Assembly: GCF_902362185.1 (NCBI RefSeq)
Contig: NC_044498.1
Location: 41,475,036-41,539,035 of the forward strand
Reading direction: 5' to 3'
Source: Chanos chanos
Lineage: Eukaryota; Chordata; Actinopteri; Gonorynchiformes; Chanidae
DNA: 64,000 nucleotides
Positions 25,225 to 34,499 of the stretch are shown piece by piece; within the stretch, counting starts at the first letter, position 1; each line of letters opens with the position of its first letter. The notes below the pieces were generated by a model that was given only the letters and a program-made list of their open reading frames with translations, was not told the DNA's origin and did no database searches. The position numbers and the translations under genes are program-made.

Positions 25225-25236
25225 GCCCCCTAGTGG
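25225..25236 (-). promoter_or_regulatory. CTCF-like motif (minus orientation)
   Basis: GCCCCCTAGTGG fits the reverse-complement CTCF core GCCMYCTRSTGG at every position. Occupancy is inferred only. Confidence 0.4.
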
Positions 25237-25762
25237 ACGTGTGGTGGTTGTACATTTAACCCTGTGAGATGCAAAACCTTGAACCCTGGCGTCTATAACA
25301 GGCCTTGGGTTCTGTCAGGGCGTAAAACTTGAATGCGTCAGTTCGAACTGTTTTGATTGTACTGTCAACACAGTGCTTTTTTTCTTTTTTTAACTGAAGT
25401 AAAAAAAGCTGATTATGAAAAAACGAGGCTCCATGTTTGACTTTCTGTAGACCTGCCACTCGCGTCGGTGAAACGAATTTAATAAAGTATTCTGAAGTAA
25501 ATTCAATTTAAATGACCCAAACCTAGTCCGCTGCCTTTCGTATGAATGATGTCGTGTTTTTATTGATTGAGCATATGTGAAAATTTACCTGTATAGTGGT
25601 ACAGGAAGTGATCTCAGTAAGTGGTATACTGAGGCATTTGAGATAAAAAAAAAATGTATGTAATTGTGCCGAGCGGATTCTCCCTTCACTTTTTTTTGTC
25701 CGCTAGTAACTATTGTCGACGCTCAAAACTGGTCATAAATAATTGCAATTTCCGGTGTCAGG

Positions 25763-25774
25763 CCAGCAGATGTC
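25763..25774 (+). promoter_or_regulatory. CTCF-like motif (plus orientation)
   Basis: CCAGCAGATGTC differs from CCASYAGRKGGC at one position. With the minus-oriented motif 0.5 kb to the left it makes a divergent pair between the zinc-finger gene and the tlr4 cluster. Confidence 0.35.
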
Positions 25775-26681
25775 GCCAAGCAGACGTATGTCGCGGCTTT
25801 TGAAACGGAATAAATTTTGATAATCTTGTCAGAATTGTGTACATGGTCTCAAAAGCTTCCATTTCGGGTGTTACTGATCCGATTAATGTCTGTATTGAGC
25901 CTCAGTAAATTTAAAGAAAGTGTCAATTACGGTCCAATATTTACAAAGCCAAAATGGAGAGGAAACGACGTGCTTATGATTAAACAATCCCAGTTATTTC
26001 TGACTAGATTGTCGACATCTTGTGTAATGCGAAGCTAAAACAGAAATCCTTGTTCAAAACTCTTGATCAAATAACAAGAACAATGGCTTGCGCATGGATC
26101 TTAATTTTAATCTTTATCTTAATTTAAATTCGTTTATTTGTATGCTCTGTAAGTATTAAATGTTGTTCTGTAAAATACACTGGATTGGAACTATTGTTTC
26201 CGCACTGGTGATCTTAAATGTGCCAGTACCTCATATTTTAAAGGCCATCAAGGATTGCCAGACATATCCCCTCACTGGTGAGGACACAGTTGATATGCAA
26301 GTGTCCCCTCTGTATTGACTTTGAATGTCAGTTTAAATTTAAGAGGTTTACAGAACGCAGTGTTCTAGAGATTCCTGTATTTTCAAGTGCTGGATGTCAC
26401 TTGGTTATACTCCTTAAAATAAAAAATAATCATACAGCAGTACGATTAAGATACCTCTGGCTGTAAATACAATCCTTTCTGCGATGCCTGGAGGTCTTAA
26501 GACTCACTTTCTGCTCCTTTCTGATGTATATTTTCTCCCACCACTGACAGTCATGGAAGGGATTTCAGTCTTATGTTGACCAGAATAGTGGACAGTACCT
26601 CTTCATGGGGGCAAATTACTGGAGAGTAAATTATGGTGTACTTCAACGTAATTCTGAATTCATATTTATTTCCATCCACAA

Positions 26682-28589
26682 ATGTCATATCCAACATAAA
26701 GATGATGATGCTTCCAACAACGTAAGGAATCTTACAACTCTAATTCTCACTGGAAACCCCCGTGGTCTGCTCTCATTAGAGCTTTCTATTCACAGTTTGA
26801 TGAATCTTCAGGAATTGAAAGTTGGAACAAATAGCATCCAGTTCATGACCATGCCACCATATATGATCAGCTTTGAGGATTTAAGATTACTGGACCTACA
26901 TGCTAATAATATATAATTCATCAAAGCTGACCACACCTCTATGCACGTGAAATTGGGGGAAACCTTACACTGATACTATCGAGAAATCCCATATTGTACA
27001 TAGAGTCAGGAGCATTGGACATATTTACCTCAGATCCTTAACTTTGCAGAAAATGCATCTGTTTCACTGTATGGTTAATGCAACTAAAATGACAATAAAT
27101 TGAGTCTACTCCAAGAAACTGGGAGATGTTGCGAATCATCATTTTAAAGAGTTAGTAACAGGCTAGAATCAGTTAGCCAGTGTACTAGATACCCCACTGT
27201 CCCATCAGGACACTTTGGAAAACCTGGAAGTGACAGATAACAGGCAAGCAGCATTCAAATGGTTCACAGATATGCCTTTTCTCCACTATGTAGATCTGAG
27301 TAGAAATCAAATGACTAAGAAGATGCTTTTCAACACTGTTTGCAGACATCCCTCAGCTACGACACCTCAACTTGAGTTTAAATGCAGAAATTTGATTTTT
27401 TGTCAGGGCCTTTATTGGACTTCAGAACCTTGAGGTTTTAGATTTCCATAACAACTCAGAACAAATCAGAACAATAAGTGAATGTGCCATCTTTTAAAAC
27501 TTTCAGCTGTTAAAATACCTAGATATTTCTTATTCAGGCACCATTTTCAGTAATTACAGGGCATTCTATGGTCTGGACAGTCTTAGAGTGCTCAAGGTTG
27601 CTGGAAACAGCTTCAGTGGGGAGACACAACATTATTTGTTTGCAAAGGTAACACAGAGTTTCTGGACATCTCAAACTGTCTCAAAATCCTCAAAATTTAG
27701 AGCATGACCTGGAGTTCTTTTAAAGGTTTCCATAAACTGAAATACTTATTTCTCCGTGGAAACAAATTAATGAATGGATTTTTCAAGTCTACAAATGATA
27801 TGAAAGATTTATTTAGACAAAACCAAATAGACAGCATTCCACTAAACATTCTCCAAAATCTGACTATTCCTGCACCCAGACAAACTGTTAACCATCAGGA
27901 AGTACTGAAACAAAAACAAAACATATTTTGTCACTCATTGTCCCCATTTGACTTGGAAAACTGTGCACATACAAAGAAAGCTGCTGTAGTTGTAATAGTT
28001 GTTTCCCTGTTTGTTGTTCTGTCATTACTGTTGGTGTCAGTGTTGGTTCCAGTTTTATCTGCGTTACTCCAGACAGCAGGAATGTCCTTATGATGCCTTT
28101 GTGATCTACTCCAGCAAAGATGAAGCCTGGGTGATGGATGAGCTGGTGGAGAACCTGGAGAAAGGGGTTCCTCCCATTCAGCTGTGCCTCCACGTGCGAG
28201 ATTTTGAAGTGGGAAAGTCCATCACTTCCAACATCATTGATGAGGGCATCATGGGAAGTCATAAGGTCATCGTGGTTGTGTCTCGACACTTCATCGACAG
28301 CGTGTGGTGTCGCTTTGAGTTTGAGGTGGCGCAGTCCTGGCTGGTGATGGAGGGCACTGCCAACATTATCATAATCATGTTGGAGGATGTAGAAGAGGAA
28401 AAGACCAAGAAGGTGTTTGGTCTTCATAAACACCTGAAGAAGAACACGTATCTAAAGTGGAGAGGAAACCCTTTGAGTGACATGAGGTTCTGGACTCGGC
28501 TCAGGAAGGCTGTTATTGCCCAAAAAACGAAAGTCACATGTATTTGCAAAGTGCAATTCTTGTTGTTATATTACATTTTGGTGAAATAA
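26682..28589 (+). pseudogene. tlr4: tlr4 copy A: decayed toll-like receptor 4 with preserved TIR domain
   Basis: Matches exon 3 of copies B and C. The splice acceptor is lost (CACAA where the others have CACAG or TACAG). The LRR part has an in-frame 69 bp loss after LTTLILTGNP, a stop after LLDLHANNI, a larger loss near 27020 and several frame changes. The membrane region lacks 8 bp and then 30 bp relative to copy C. In contrast the TIR domain (about 28070-28520, YDAFVIYSSKDEAWVMDELV onward) is open and differs from copy C at only about four bases. The normal stop is changed, so the frame runs on to 28589. No exons 1 or 2 were found. As a receptor it is dead. A TIR-only product would need a new start; the first ATG in that frame is inside the domain. 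Confidence 0.88.
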
Positions 28590-28657
28590 TGTGATGGTTA
28601 CGTGTCCCTTCATATTTTCTATTATTTCTTTATAACTGTGTTAAAGCATATCTTCTA

Positions 28658-28663
28658 AATAAA
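28658..28663 (+). terminator. Poly-A signal after tlr4 copy A
   Basis: AATAAA, followed by GACTCAAACACAAAAA; the related GACTCAAACAAATAAAAAG follows copy B, so the 3' flanks are homologous. Confidence 0.5.
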
Positions 28664-28682
28664 GCGAGACTCAAACACAAAA

Positions 28683-28815
28683 AAATCCTTTTTGGGTTTT
28701 ATTTTTATCATTATGATTAGTAGTAGTGGTGGTAGTAGTCATATTAGTAGTATGATTATAATTATATTTATTGTTGTTGTTGTTTTTGTTGTTGTCATTG
28801 TTATTATCATTATTT
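28683..28815 (+). repeat. Imperfect trinucleotide repeat
   Basis: TTATTATTG/GTTGTT-type units; the Asn-rich open frame on the minus strand here is a by-product. Confidence 0.8.
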
Positions 28816-29426
28816 GGTGGTACATCCTTTTGTGTCATTCTGTGGGGGATTCTGTGTTTTTCTGAAGGCAACAGTCCTTCCTCCACGGCGATAGAGGACT
28901 CTCCCAAAATCATTCAGTCTCTCACTGTTTGACAACCTATTATATTAGGAAATACTACCAGTAATTTACATGCTGCCATTCTTTTAAATCGTACTGACAC
29001 TTCTGGTAAGTAGCTCAGTTTATATGTATACATTGACTGACAGGACTGGTCTGTCCGGCATTGTTTTAAAGATTTGAATTTTTAACGATGCTGTATGAAG
29101 GCAGCTTATTTTTAGTTTGGGTGGCTGTGTGTAATGGAAGTAATATGACGCATGGGATCTCCTCAGACCTCCTTTCACCATACATACATCCAGTGAGAAT
29201 AATTATATGACAGTGGGCTATCACTTTCCATAGCTAAACATTTTAAATTAGTGTTTGTCTTTTAACCAGTGGTGATTTTTACCATAAAAGACTGCTATAT
29301 TTCCTCTTTTGTCAGACTGTTCCTTAATTTTTCCTCATCAATGTTATAATTTTGGGTTTTGTGCTTTTGTTTACTTACTTACTGTCCAGTGTGTGCTGTT
29401 TCAAATTTGTGTTCCTTGACTGACTA

Positions 29427-29434
29427 TTACTACC

Positions 29435-29467
<33 letters not shown>

Positions 29468-29475
29468 GCTACTAC
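29427..29475 (+). repeat. (ACT/ACC)n trinucleotide repeat
   Basis: About 16 triplets, first ACC then ACT, with one GCT interruption. Confidence 0.9.
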
Positions 29476-29739
29476 ACATATTAATATTGCATTTATCTTA
29501 CACAAGAGCTTATTTATGTACATTTGTGCATACAGTAGGTCTTCAGAGGTCTGATACATCCAACTGCAATTGGAATCACTTTGATTTAGATTTTTCATGT
29601 TTGTGTTATTTCAGTCATGAGGACTTGTTGCATTTATAACTTGATCCTCTAATCATTATTGTTACTCAGCAAAACCAATCTTTATGATTATTGTGACGTT
29701 ACTTTTTAGATCAGCCTTTGTGAAACAATAGCAGTGTTA

Positions 29740-30000
29740 ATCAAATATAAACACTAATACAGTATTCTAAGAGAATTATCAGAATATATTGTATGATAAA
29801 AAGCCACACGACTGACGTCGACATATGTATTGAGAAAGATGTGAGTACAATTGAGTATTCTTTTAGAATACAATAGGTTTCCTGTGATGTCTGGTAAATG
29901 GACAGATTTTCATACAGATGGGAAAAGGAAGTGAGAATTAAGTTCTCCACTCTGCAACGCTACTCAGATGTTCAAATTGTTTAGCTACTGAATTCAGTTC
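29740..30000 (+). promoter_or_regulatory. Duplicated tlr4-type promoter segment upstream of copy B
   Basis: Diverged but alignable to 36200-36430 upstream of copy C: shared blocks around ATTGTATGATA/ATGATATAATA, CCTGTG-TGT-TGG, AAGGAAGTGA, GAGTTCTC-ACTC and GCTACTGAATT. It holds GGAAGTGAGA at 29927-29936, a near match to the Ets-IRF composite element GGAANNGAAA. It lies about 350 bp before a relic exon 1 and 760 bp before the exon 1 of copy B. Confidence 0.5.
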
Positions 30001-30279
30001 AGCTGACATGCATTCCTGCCCAATAGCACTGACAGTCATGCAACTACTACAGTTTACCCCATGTAAAAATGAAAACCATTCATGTGGACCACATGAGGAC
30101 TTAACATATGTTTTGCTGATTGTCTGGAGATTCCAGTGCAGAACAGATGTAATGGATCACTTAATTTCCCCATTACCCTGAATTAATCAGTCTCTCACTG
30201 CCAGTCTCAAGTTTCCCAAAGATCAGGTGCCAAATTCATTCTGAATGTGAATGAGTTGAAAAATTCATCATTGTTGAAT

Positions 30280-30372
30280 GTGACTGCCTACCGTGAGTAT
30301 GGAACACATTTGCTTGTCACCTGGATGGCTGTTAGAATTTCAGAGGCACAGATAGGAAAAGAGGGCAGATTA
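30280..30372 (+). pseudogene. Relic tlr4 exon 1
   Basis: GTGACTGCC then TATGGAACA, CTTGTCACCTGGATGGCTGT and AGAATTTCAGAGGCACAGAT match exon 1 of copies B and C. The start is GTG, not ATG, and the donor GT is not kept. The preceding 60 bp (CCCAAAGATCAGGTGCC, AAATTCATT) also occurs before the relic at 34133. Confidence 0.75.
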
Positions 30373-30688
30373 ATGTTTCCTAACGATGTTATACAAATGC
30401 ATCCCTAACTCCACCAGCGCTAGCGTGTATATTCTTTACTTTGTGACATTCTTTGAATCAAAATATCTGACATTTTTGTCAATACTGACTTTTACATTTG
30501 CACAGTGGGATCATCAATAAATATCTTCACTATTTTTTGAATGGTTGTCTCATCATTGGAACATTTCCTCAATTTGGACAAAGTGTGAGACTTGGCACTG
30601 TTCCTCCTCATTCATTTGCCACCAACCTCGACGTTCCCAACCGCACCCATTTTGAATGTGATGATTGAAAAATTCATTGTTCTTTAAA

Positions 30689-30781
30689 ATGACTGCTTAC
30701 TATGGGTATGGAATACTTTTGTTTGTCACCTGGACAGCTGTTAAAATTTCAGAGGCACATATGGGACATCAGTGCAGAGAG
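30689..30781 (+). CDS. tlr4: tlr4 copy B (TIR-less), coding exon 1: signal peptide
   Basis: Encodes MTAYYGYGILLFVTWTAVKI then SEAHMGHQCRE, 31 residues. A hydrophobic core (ILLFVTWTAV) makes it a good signal peptide. The donor is GAGAG/GTGAGA. The length (93 nt) and phase equal exon 1 of copy C. Confidence 0.82.
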
Positions 30782-30914
30782 GTGAGATGCTCTTTAAGCT
30801 TAAGCTTTCAGTTAGCAGTGATCTGTGAGAGTCATATTTGTCTACTTAATCTATGTTTTTATTTACGTTAGGAAACACAATAGCTTTTGCATGGTAATCA
30901 TTTTTAATTTTCAT

Positions 30915-31420
30915 GTACACGTACATTTATTCATTTAGCAGGCACTTTTATCCTAAGCAATTTCCAAGACAGGCATAAAGCAAACCAAGCAGATACCCGT
31001 TAAGGAGCTGTCTGTTGCGTAAATGGCACTGCTAAGTTCAGTATCAAACCAGGTAGAAATGCAAGAATCTTGAAGGAACGTAAGAGAGTGGACTGCAAAT
31101 GGGTCCAAGGCCCCCACACTACAAACTATGGAGTGACTCCAACAAGTATCACAATTAAAGGCTAGGCAGTACCAGTCATAAAGGGAATGAAATCTATATC
31201 ATAAAAATCCAGTGCACAGAAGACAGTATGAGCATAGATTTATAGTAGCAGTGAGGAAGTGCTGTGAAGTATGCATCATGGAATGATGAGTGGTGAATTG
31301 GAACATTGGAGTCATCAGGGCTGTGTGTAGGGGTTGAGCATAGAAGGATCAGTTATTCAGCGAATGTGGAGGTAAGGGTTTCACGGGAAAGGTGAGCCTT
31401 CAGTACGTTTAGCACCTTTA
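30915..31420 (-). mobile_element. Retroposon-like interspersed repeat inserted in tlr4 copy B intron 1
   Basis: Intron 1 of copy B (708 bp) is about 465 bp longer than in copy C (243 bp). The extra DNA lies between AATCATTTTTAATTTT and AAAATGTGAAATGAATATGA, both of which are near contiguous in copy C, which thus gives an empty site. Its left end has TTATTCATTTAGCAGGCACT then TTTATCC, the common teleost repeat core also seen at 12052-12420. No coding region. The exact family is not assigned. Confidence 0.6.
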
Positions 31421-31489
31421 ACCATTGTTTTGTAAAAATGTGAAATGAATATGACAAATCTGCATTATGATAATTTGATCTACCATCAG

Positions 31490-31656
31490 ATTTCAGAGAA
31501 CATTCACTACTCATGCTCAGGGAGAAATCTCTCTTCTATACCAAACCATTTTTCTCCCATGGTGGAGATTCTGGATCTCAGTTTTAATTTCCTCAGCTTT
31601 TTGAACAAGACTACAGTCCCTCTCTTCTCTAATCTGCAAGTCCTTGATCTGACAAG
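31490..31656 (+). CDS. tlr4: tlr4 copy B, coding exon 2 (N-terminal cap and first LRR)
   Basis: After acceptor CATCAG the frame reads ISENIHYSCSGRNLSSIPNH and ends LQVLDLTR at donor ACAAG/GTGAGC. It is 167 nt, almost identical to exon 2 of copy C. Human TLR4 has the same intron positions (before VVPNITYQC and within DLSR). Confidence 0.85.
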
Positions 31657-31750
31657 GTGAGCGATCATTGTTAACATATTCAAGATTTATTTCTTTTAAT
31701 CATAACTTTCATTATTATTGAGAGTTCTTGTCACATTTTTCTTTCTACAG

Positions 31751-33500
31751 ATGTCATATCCAACATATTGATGACGATGCGTTCCACAATGTAAGGAATC
31801 TAACAACTCTAATTCTTACTGGAAACCCCATCACTTATATGGGACCAAATGTCTTGAATGCACTGACCAAACTTCAAAGACTAGTTCTAGTGGACAGTGG
31901 TCTGCTCTCATTAGAGCTTCCTATTCATAGTTTGACGAATCTTCAGGAATTGAAAGTTGGAACAAATAACATCAAATCCATGGCCATGCCACCATATATG
32001 ATCAGCTTTAAAGACTTCAGATTACTGGACCTACATGCCAATAATATATCATTCATCAAAGTTGACCACACCTCTGTGCTACGTGAAATTGGGAGAAACC
32101 TTACACTGATACTATCGAGAAATCCCATATTGTACATAGAGTCAGGAGCATTTGAAAACATTTACCTCAGAGAGCTCAAAATACTGGATGCATTTGTTTC
32201 ATTTAATGCCACAAGGGACGGTCTCAAAACACTGGCTGGACTCAGTGTTGGCAGACTAGTGTTTGGGAACCACAGAGACACCAGAAAGATTAGGATACTT
32301 GACTTTTATTATCTAGATGCCCTTTGCTTTATCAAGTTCAAAGAAATATATTTTCTTCAAAGACATTTTGTGGGCCAAAGAATACATGTATTCCGCTGTA
32401 TGGCTAATGCAACTAAAATCACAATAAAGCGATGTAAAATCTGGAACATGGAATACATTCCGTTCCATCAACTTAAAGAACTTGTACTAGACTCGACTTC
32501 ATTAGATAGCATACCAGATATCCCACTTTCGCATCAACATACCTTGGAGAAATTGGTAGTGACAGATAACAGACTTGCATCATTTCACGGCTTTTCAGAT
32601 ATGCCTCTTCTCCAGTATGTAGATTTGAGTAGAAATGAAATGTCTATCATAGAATGCTGTTCAAAAAAGTTTAGAGGCACTCCTCAGCTACGACACCTCA
32701 ACTTGAGTCTGAACACAGACATTAAACTACTGGGTGAAAATCCATTTTCAGGGCTTGAGACTCTTGAGGCATTGGATTTTCACCATTCTCATTTAAATGG
32801 AATAGGTCAATATTCACTGCTGAAGAACCTTCAGCAATTGACATATCTAGATATTTCTTTTTCAGGCATCTATTTCACTTACTACAAATCATTTGATGGT
32901 CTTGACAGTCTTAGAGTCCTCAAGATGGCAGGGAACAATTTGTTGGGAGAAATACTGCAGTATTTATTTGCAAATCTAACACAATTAGAGCTTCTGGACA
33001 TCTCAAACTGTGGCACTGAGAGCATGATGTACAGCACTTTTAAAGATCTCCATCAACTGAAACATTTATTTCTAAGTGGAAACAAATTAATGACTTTGGA
33101 TTTTTCAAGTCTGAAAGCGATAAGAAATGTTTATTTAGACAACAACCAAATCGCCAGCATTCCACTAAACGTTCTCCAAAATCGGCCAGAAAACCTGTCA
33201 GTGTTTGATCTATCCAACAACCCAATTGACTGTTCCTGCTCCCAGACAGATTTCATCTCATGGATTGTTAACCATCAACAAATACTGAAGCAACCTCAAA
33301 ACATATTTTGTCACTCATTGTCCCAGACCCCAGTCACAAGAGTGATTGACTTTGACTTGGAAAACTGTGCATATAGAAAGAAAGCTGCTGTAATAGTCGT
33401 GTCCCTGTTTGTTATTATTTCATTACTGTTGGTGTCAGTGTTGACCTATAAGTTCCAGTTCTGGAACCGGCTCAGGAGGGCTATTTTTGCCCAAAAATGA
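31751..33500 (+). CDS. tlr4: tlr4 copy B, coding exon 3: ectodomain, membrane segment, no TIR domain
   Basis: Encodes leucine-rich repeats from CHIQHIDDDAFHNVRNLTTL through the C-terminal cap (NPIDCSCSQTDFISWIV), then a membrane helix (AAVIVVSLFVIISLLLVSVL) and the tail TYKFQFWNRLRRAIFAQK with a stop. In copy C the same tail ends lie 155 residues apart with the TIR domain between them. The loss is exactly 465 bp, in frame, and both edges share GTT. The three exons sum to 2010 nt, 669 residues, with no other break, which suggests selection has kept the protein or that the loss is recent. The central LRRs (about 32220-32880) differ strongly from copy C while both ends are near identical. Likely role, by analogy with CD180/RP105: a surface binder or decoy without signalling. 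That is inference. Confidence 0.88.
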
Positions 33501-33653
33501 AGATACATGTATTTTGAAATAGAGAGCCCATAGCAATTTTTCTCATAGCCTCTCAAAAGTTAAGGATCATCACATCTTCCATATTCTCAAATGTGCTGGG
33601 AAATTGTTATAGATCACTGGCTCTGACTTGCTAATTATACGAAGACTCAAACA

Positions 33654-33659
33654 AATAAA
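33654..33659 (+). terminator. tlr4: Poly-A signal of tlr4 copy B
   Basis: AATAAA about 155 bp after the stop codon. Confidence 0.6.
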
Positions 33660-33734
33660 AAGTAGAGCAGGAGACTTCTTTTTTGGGGGATTTTGTTTGG
33701 GGGGGGGGGGTACAATTTTTTGTCTTAATCTGGA

Positions 33735-34005
33735 GAAGACACCTGCGTGGGTTTCCTCCGGGAGCTCCGGTTTCCTCCCACAGTCCAAAGACATGCAGGT
33801 TAGGTGAATTGGAGACACTAAATTGCCCTTAGGTATGAATGTGTGTGTGAGTGTGTTTGTCTGTGTGTCTGCCCTGCGATGGACTGGCGACCTGTCCAGG
33901 GTGTTTCCCCGCCTTTCGCCCTATGTGCGCTGGGATAGGCTCCAGCACCCCCCGCGACCCTAATCAGGATAAGCGGTTTAGATAATGAATGAATGAATGA
34001 ATGGA
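33735..34005 (+). mobile_element. Common teleost retroposon fragment with (TGAA)n tail
   Basis: CACCTGCGTGGGTTTCCTCC, ACAGTCCAAAGACATGCAGG, GCGACCTGTCCAGGGTGT and GGATAGGCTCCAGC in this order make a repeat I know as very frequent in fish genomes. It ends GGATAAGCGG then ATGAATGAATGAATG, a tail typical of LINE/SINE-type retroposons. The 5' end is missing or lies in the G run at 33699-33710. Family not assigned. Confidence 0.7.
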
Positions 34006-34132
34006 GAAGACACTGGTTCATAAAATTCATAAAATTATGTTTCTCATTCTCTCAGTGCCAACAACAAGCTTCCCAAAGATCAGGTCCCAAACTCATTTGT
34101 ATGTGATGGCTGAAAGTTGATTACTGTTTTAT

Positions 34133-34220
34133 TTGACCCCCTGCTATGAGTATGGAATACTTTTGTTTGTCCACTGGATACCTGTCAGAATTTCAGAAGC
34201 AGAGACAGAGTATCACAGGG
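34133..34220 (+). pseudogene. Relic tlr4 exon 1 of a lost copy between B and C
   Basis: TATGAGTATGGAATACTTTT then GTTTGT and AGAATTTCAGAAGCAGAGAC match exon 1 of copy B; the donor GT at 34221-34222 and following GAGATGCA are kept as in copy B. The start codon is TTG and the frame is broken. Confidence 0.75.
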
Positions 34221-34449
34221 GTGAGATGCACCTGGGCTATAAATTAGTAATGATATGTGATATAGGTCATAAAATGTATTCACATGACTAGTGATTGTGC
34301 AATAACAAAATAGGGAATTTAGCTTCTTTATCCCTGTTGCTGTTTATACAAACAAACATTATATCTCCTGAACAGTGGTCTTTCATAATGCTATTAACAT
34401 TGTTTTGAAAACTGAAACTGACCAAACTGGTATGGTGTGTTTCATCTCT

Positions 34450-34495
34450 TTTTAGAAAACATTCAGTATTCATGCTCAGGGAGAAATTTCACACT
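34450..34495 (+). pseudogene. Relic start of tlr4 exon 2
   Basis: TTTTTAG/AAAACATTC then AGTATTCATGCTCAGGGAGA matches the first 40 bp of exon 2 of copies B and C, 230 bp after the relic exon 1, nearly the intron length of copy C. It then stops matching. No exon 3 follows. Confidence 0.75.
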
Positions 34496-34499
34496 GGGG

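Larger units (their letters stand above)
24870..26680. other. Intergenic DNA before the tlr4 cluster
   Basis: No gene is recognised. It contains a further AATAAA at 25481-25486 and two CTCF-like motifs, listed separately. First and second exons for tlr4 copy A were looked for in 26200-26680 and not found. Confidence 0.5.
28664..29720. other. Spacer between tlr4 copies A and B
   Basis: No gene seen. It holds an imperfect trinucleotide tract (ATT/GTT type, 28683-28815) and an (ACT)n tract (29427-29475). Confidence 0.6.

Noticed and set aside
27999-28589. TIR-only protein from tlr4 copy A
   Set aside because: The frame opens at TTG and the first ATG is inside the TIR domain; without a transcript or splice site it cannot be called a gene.
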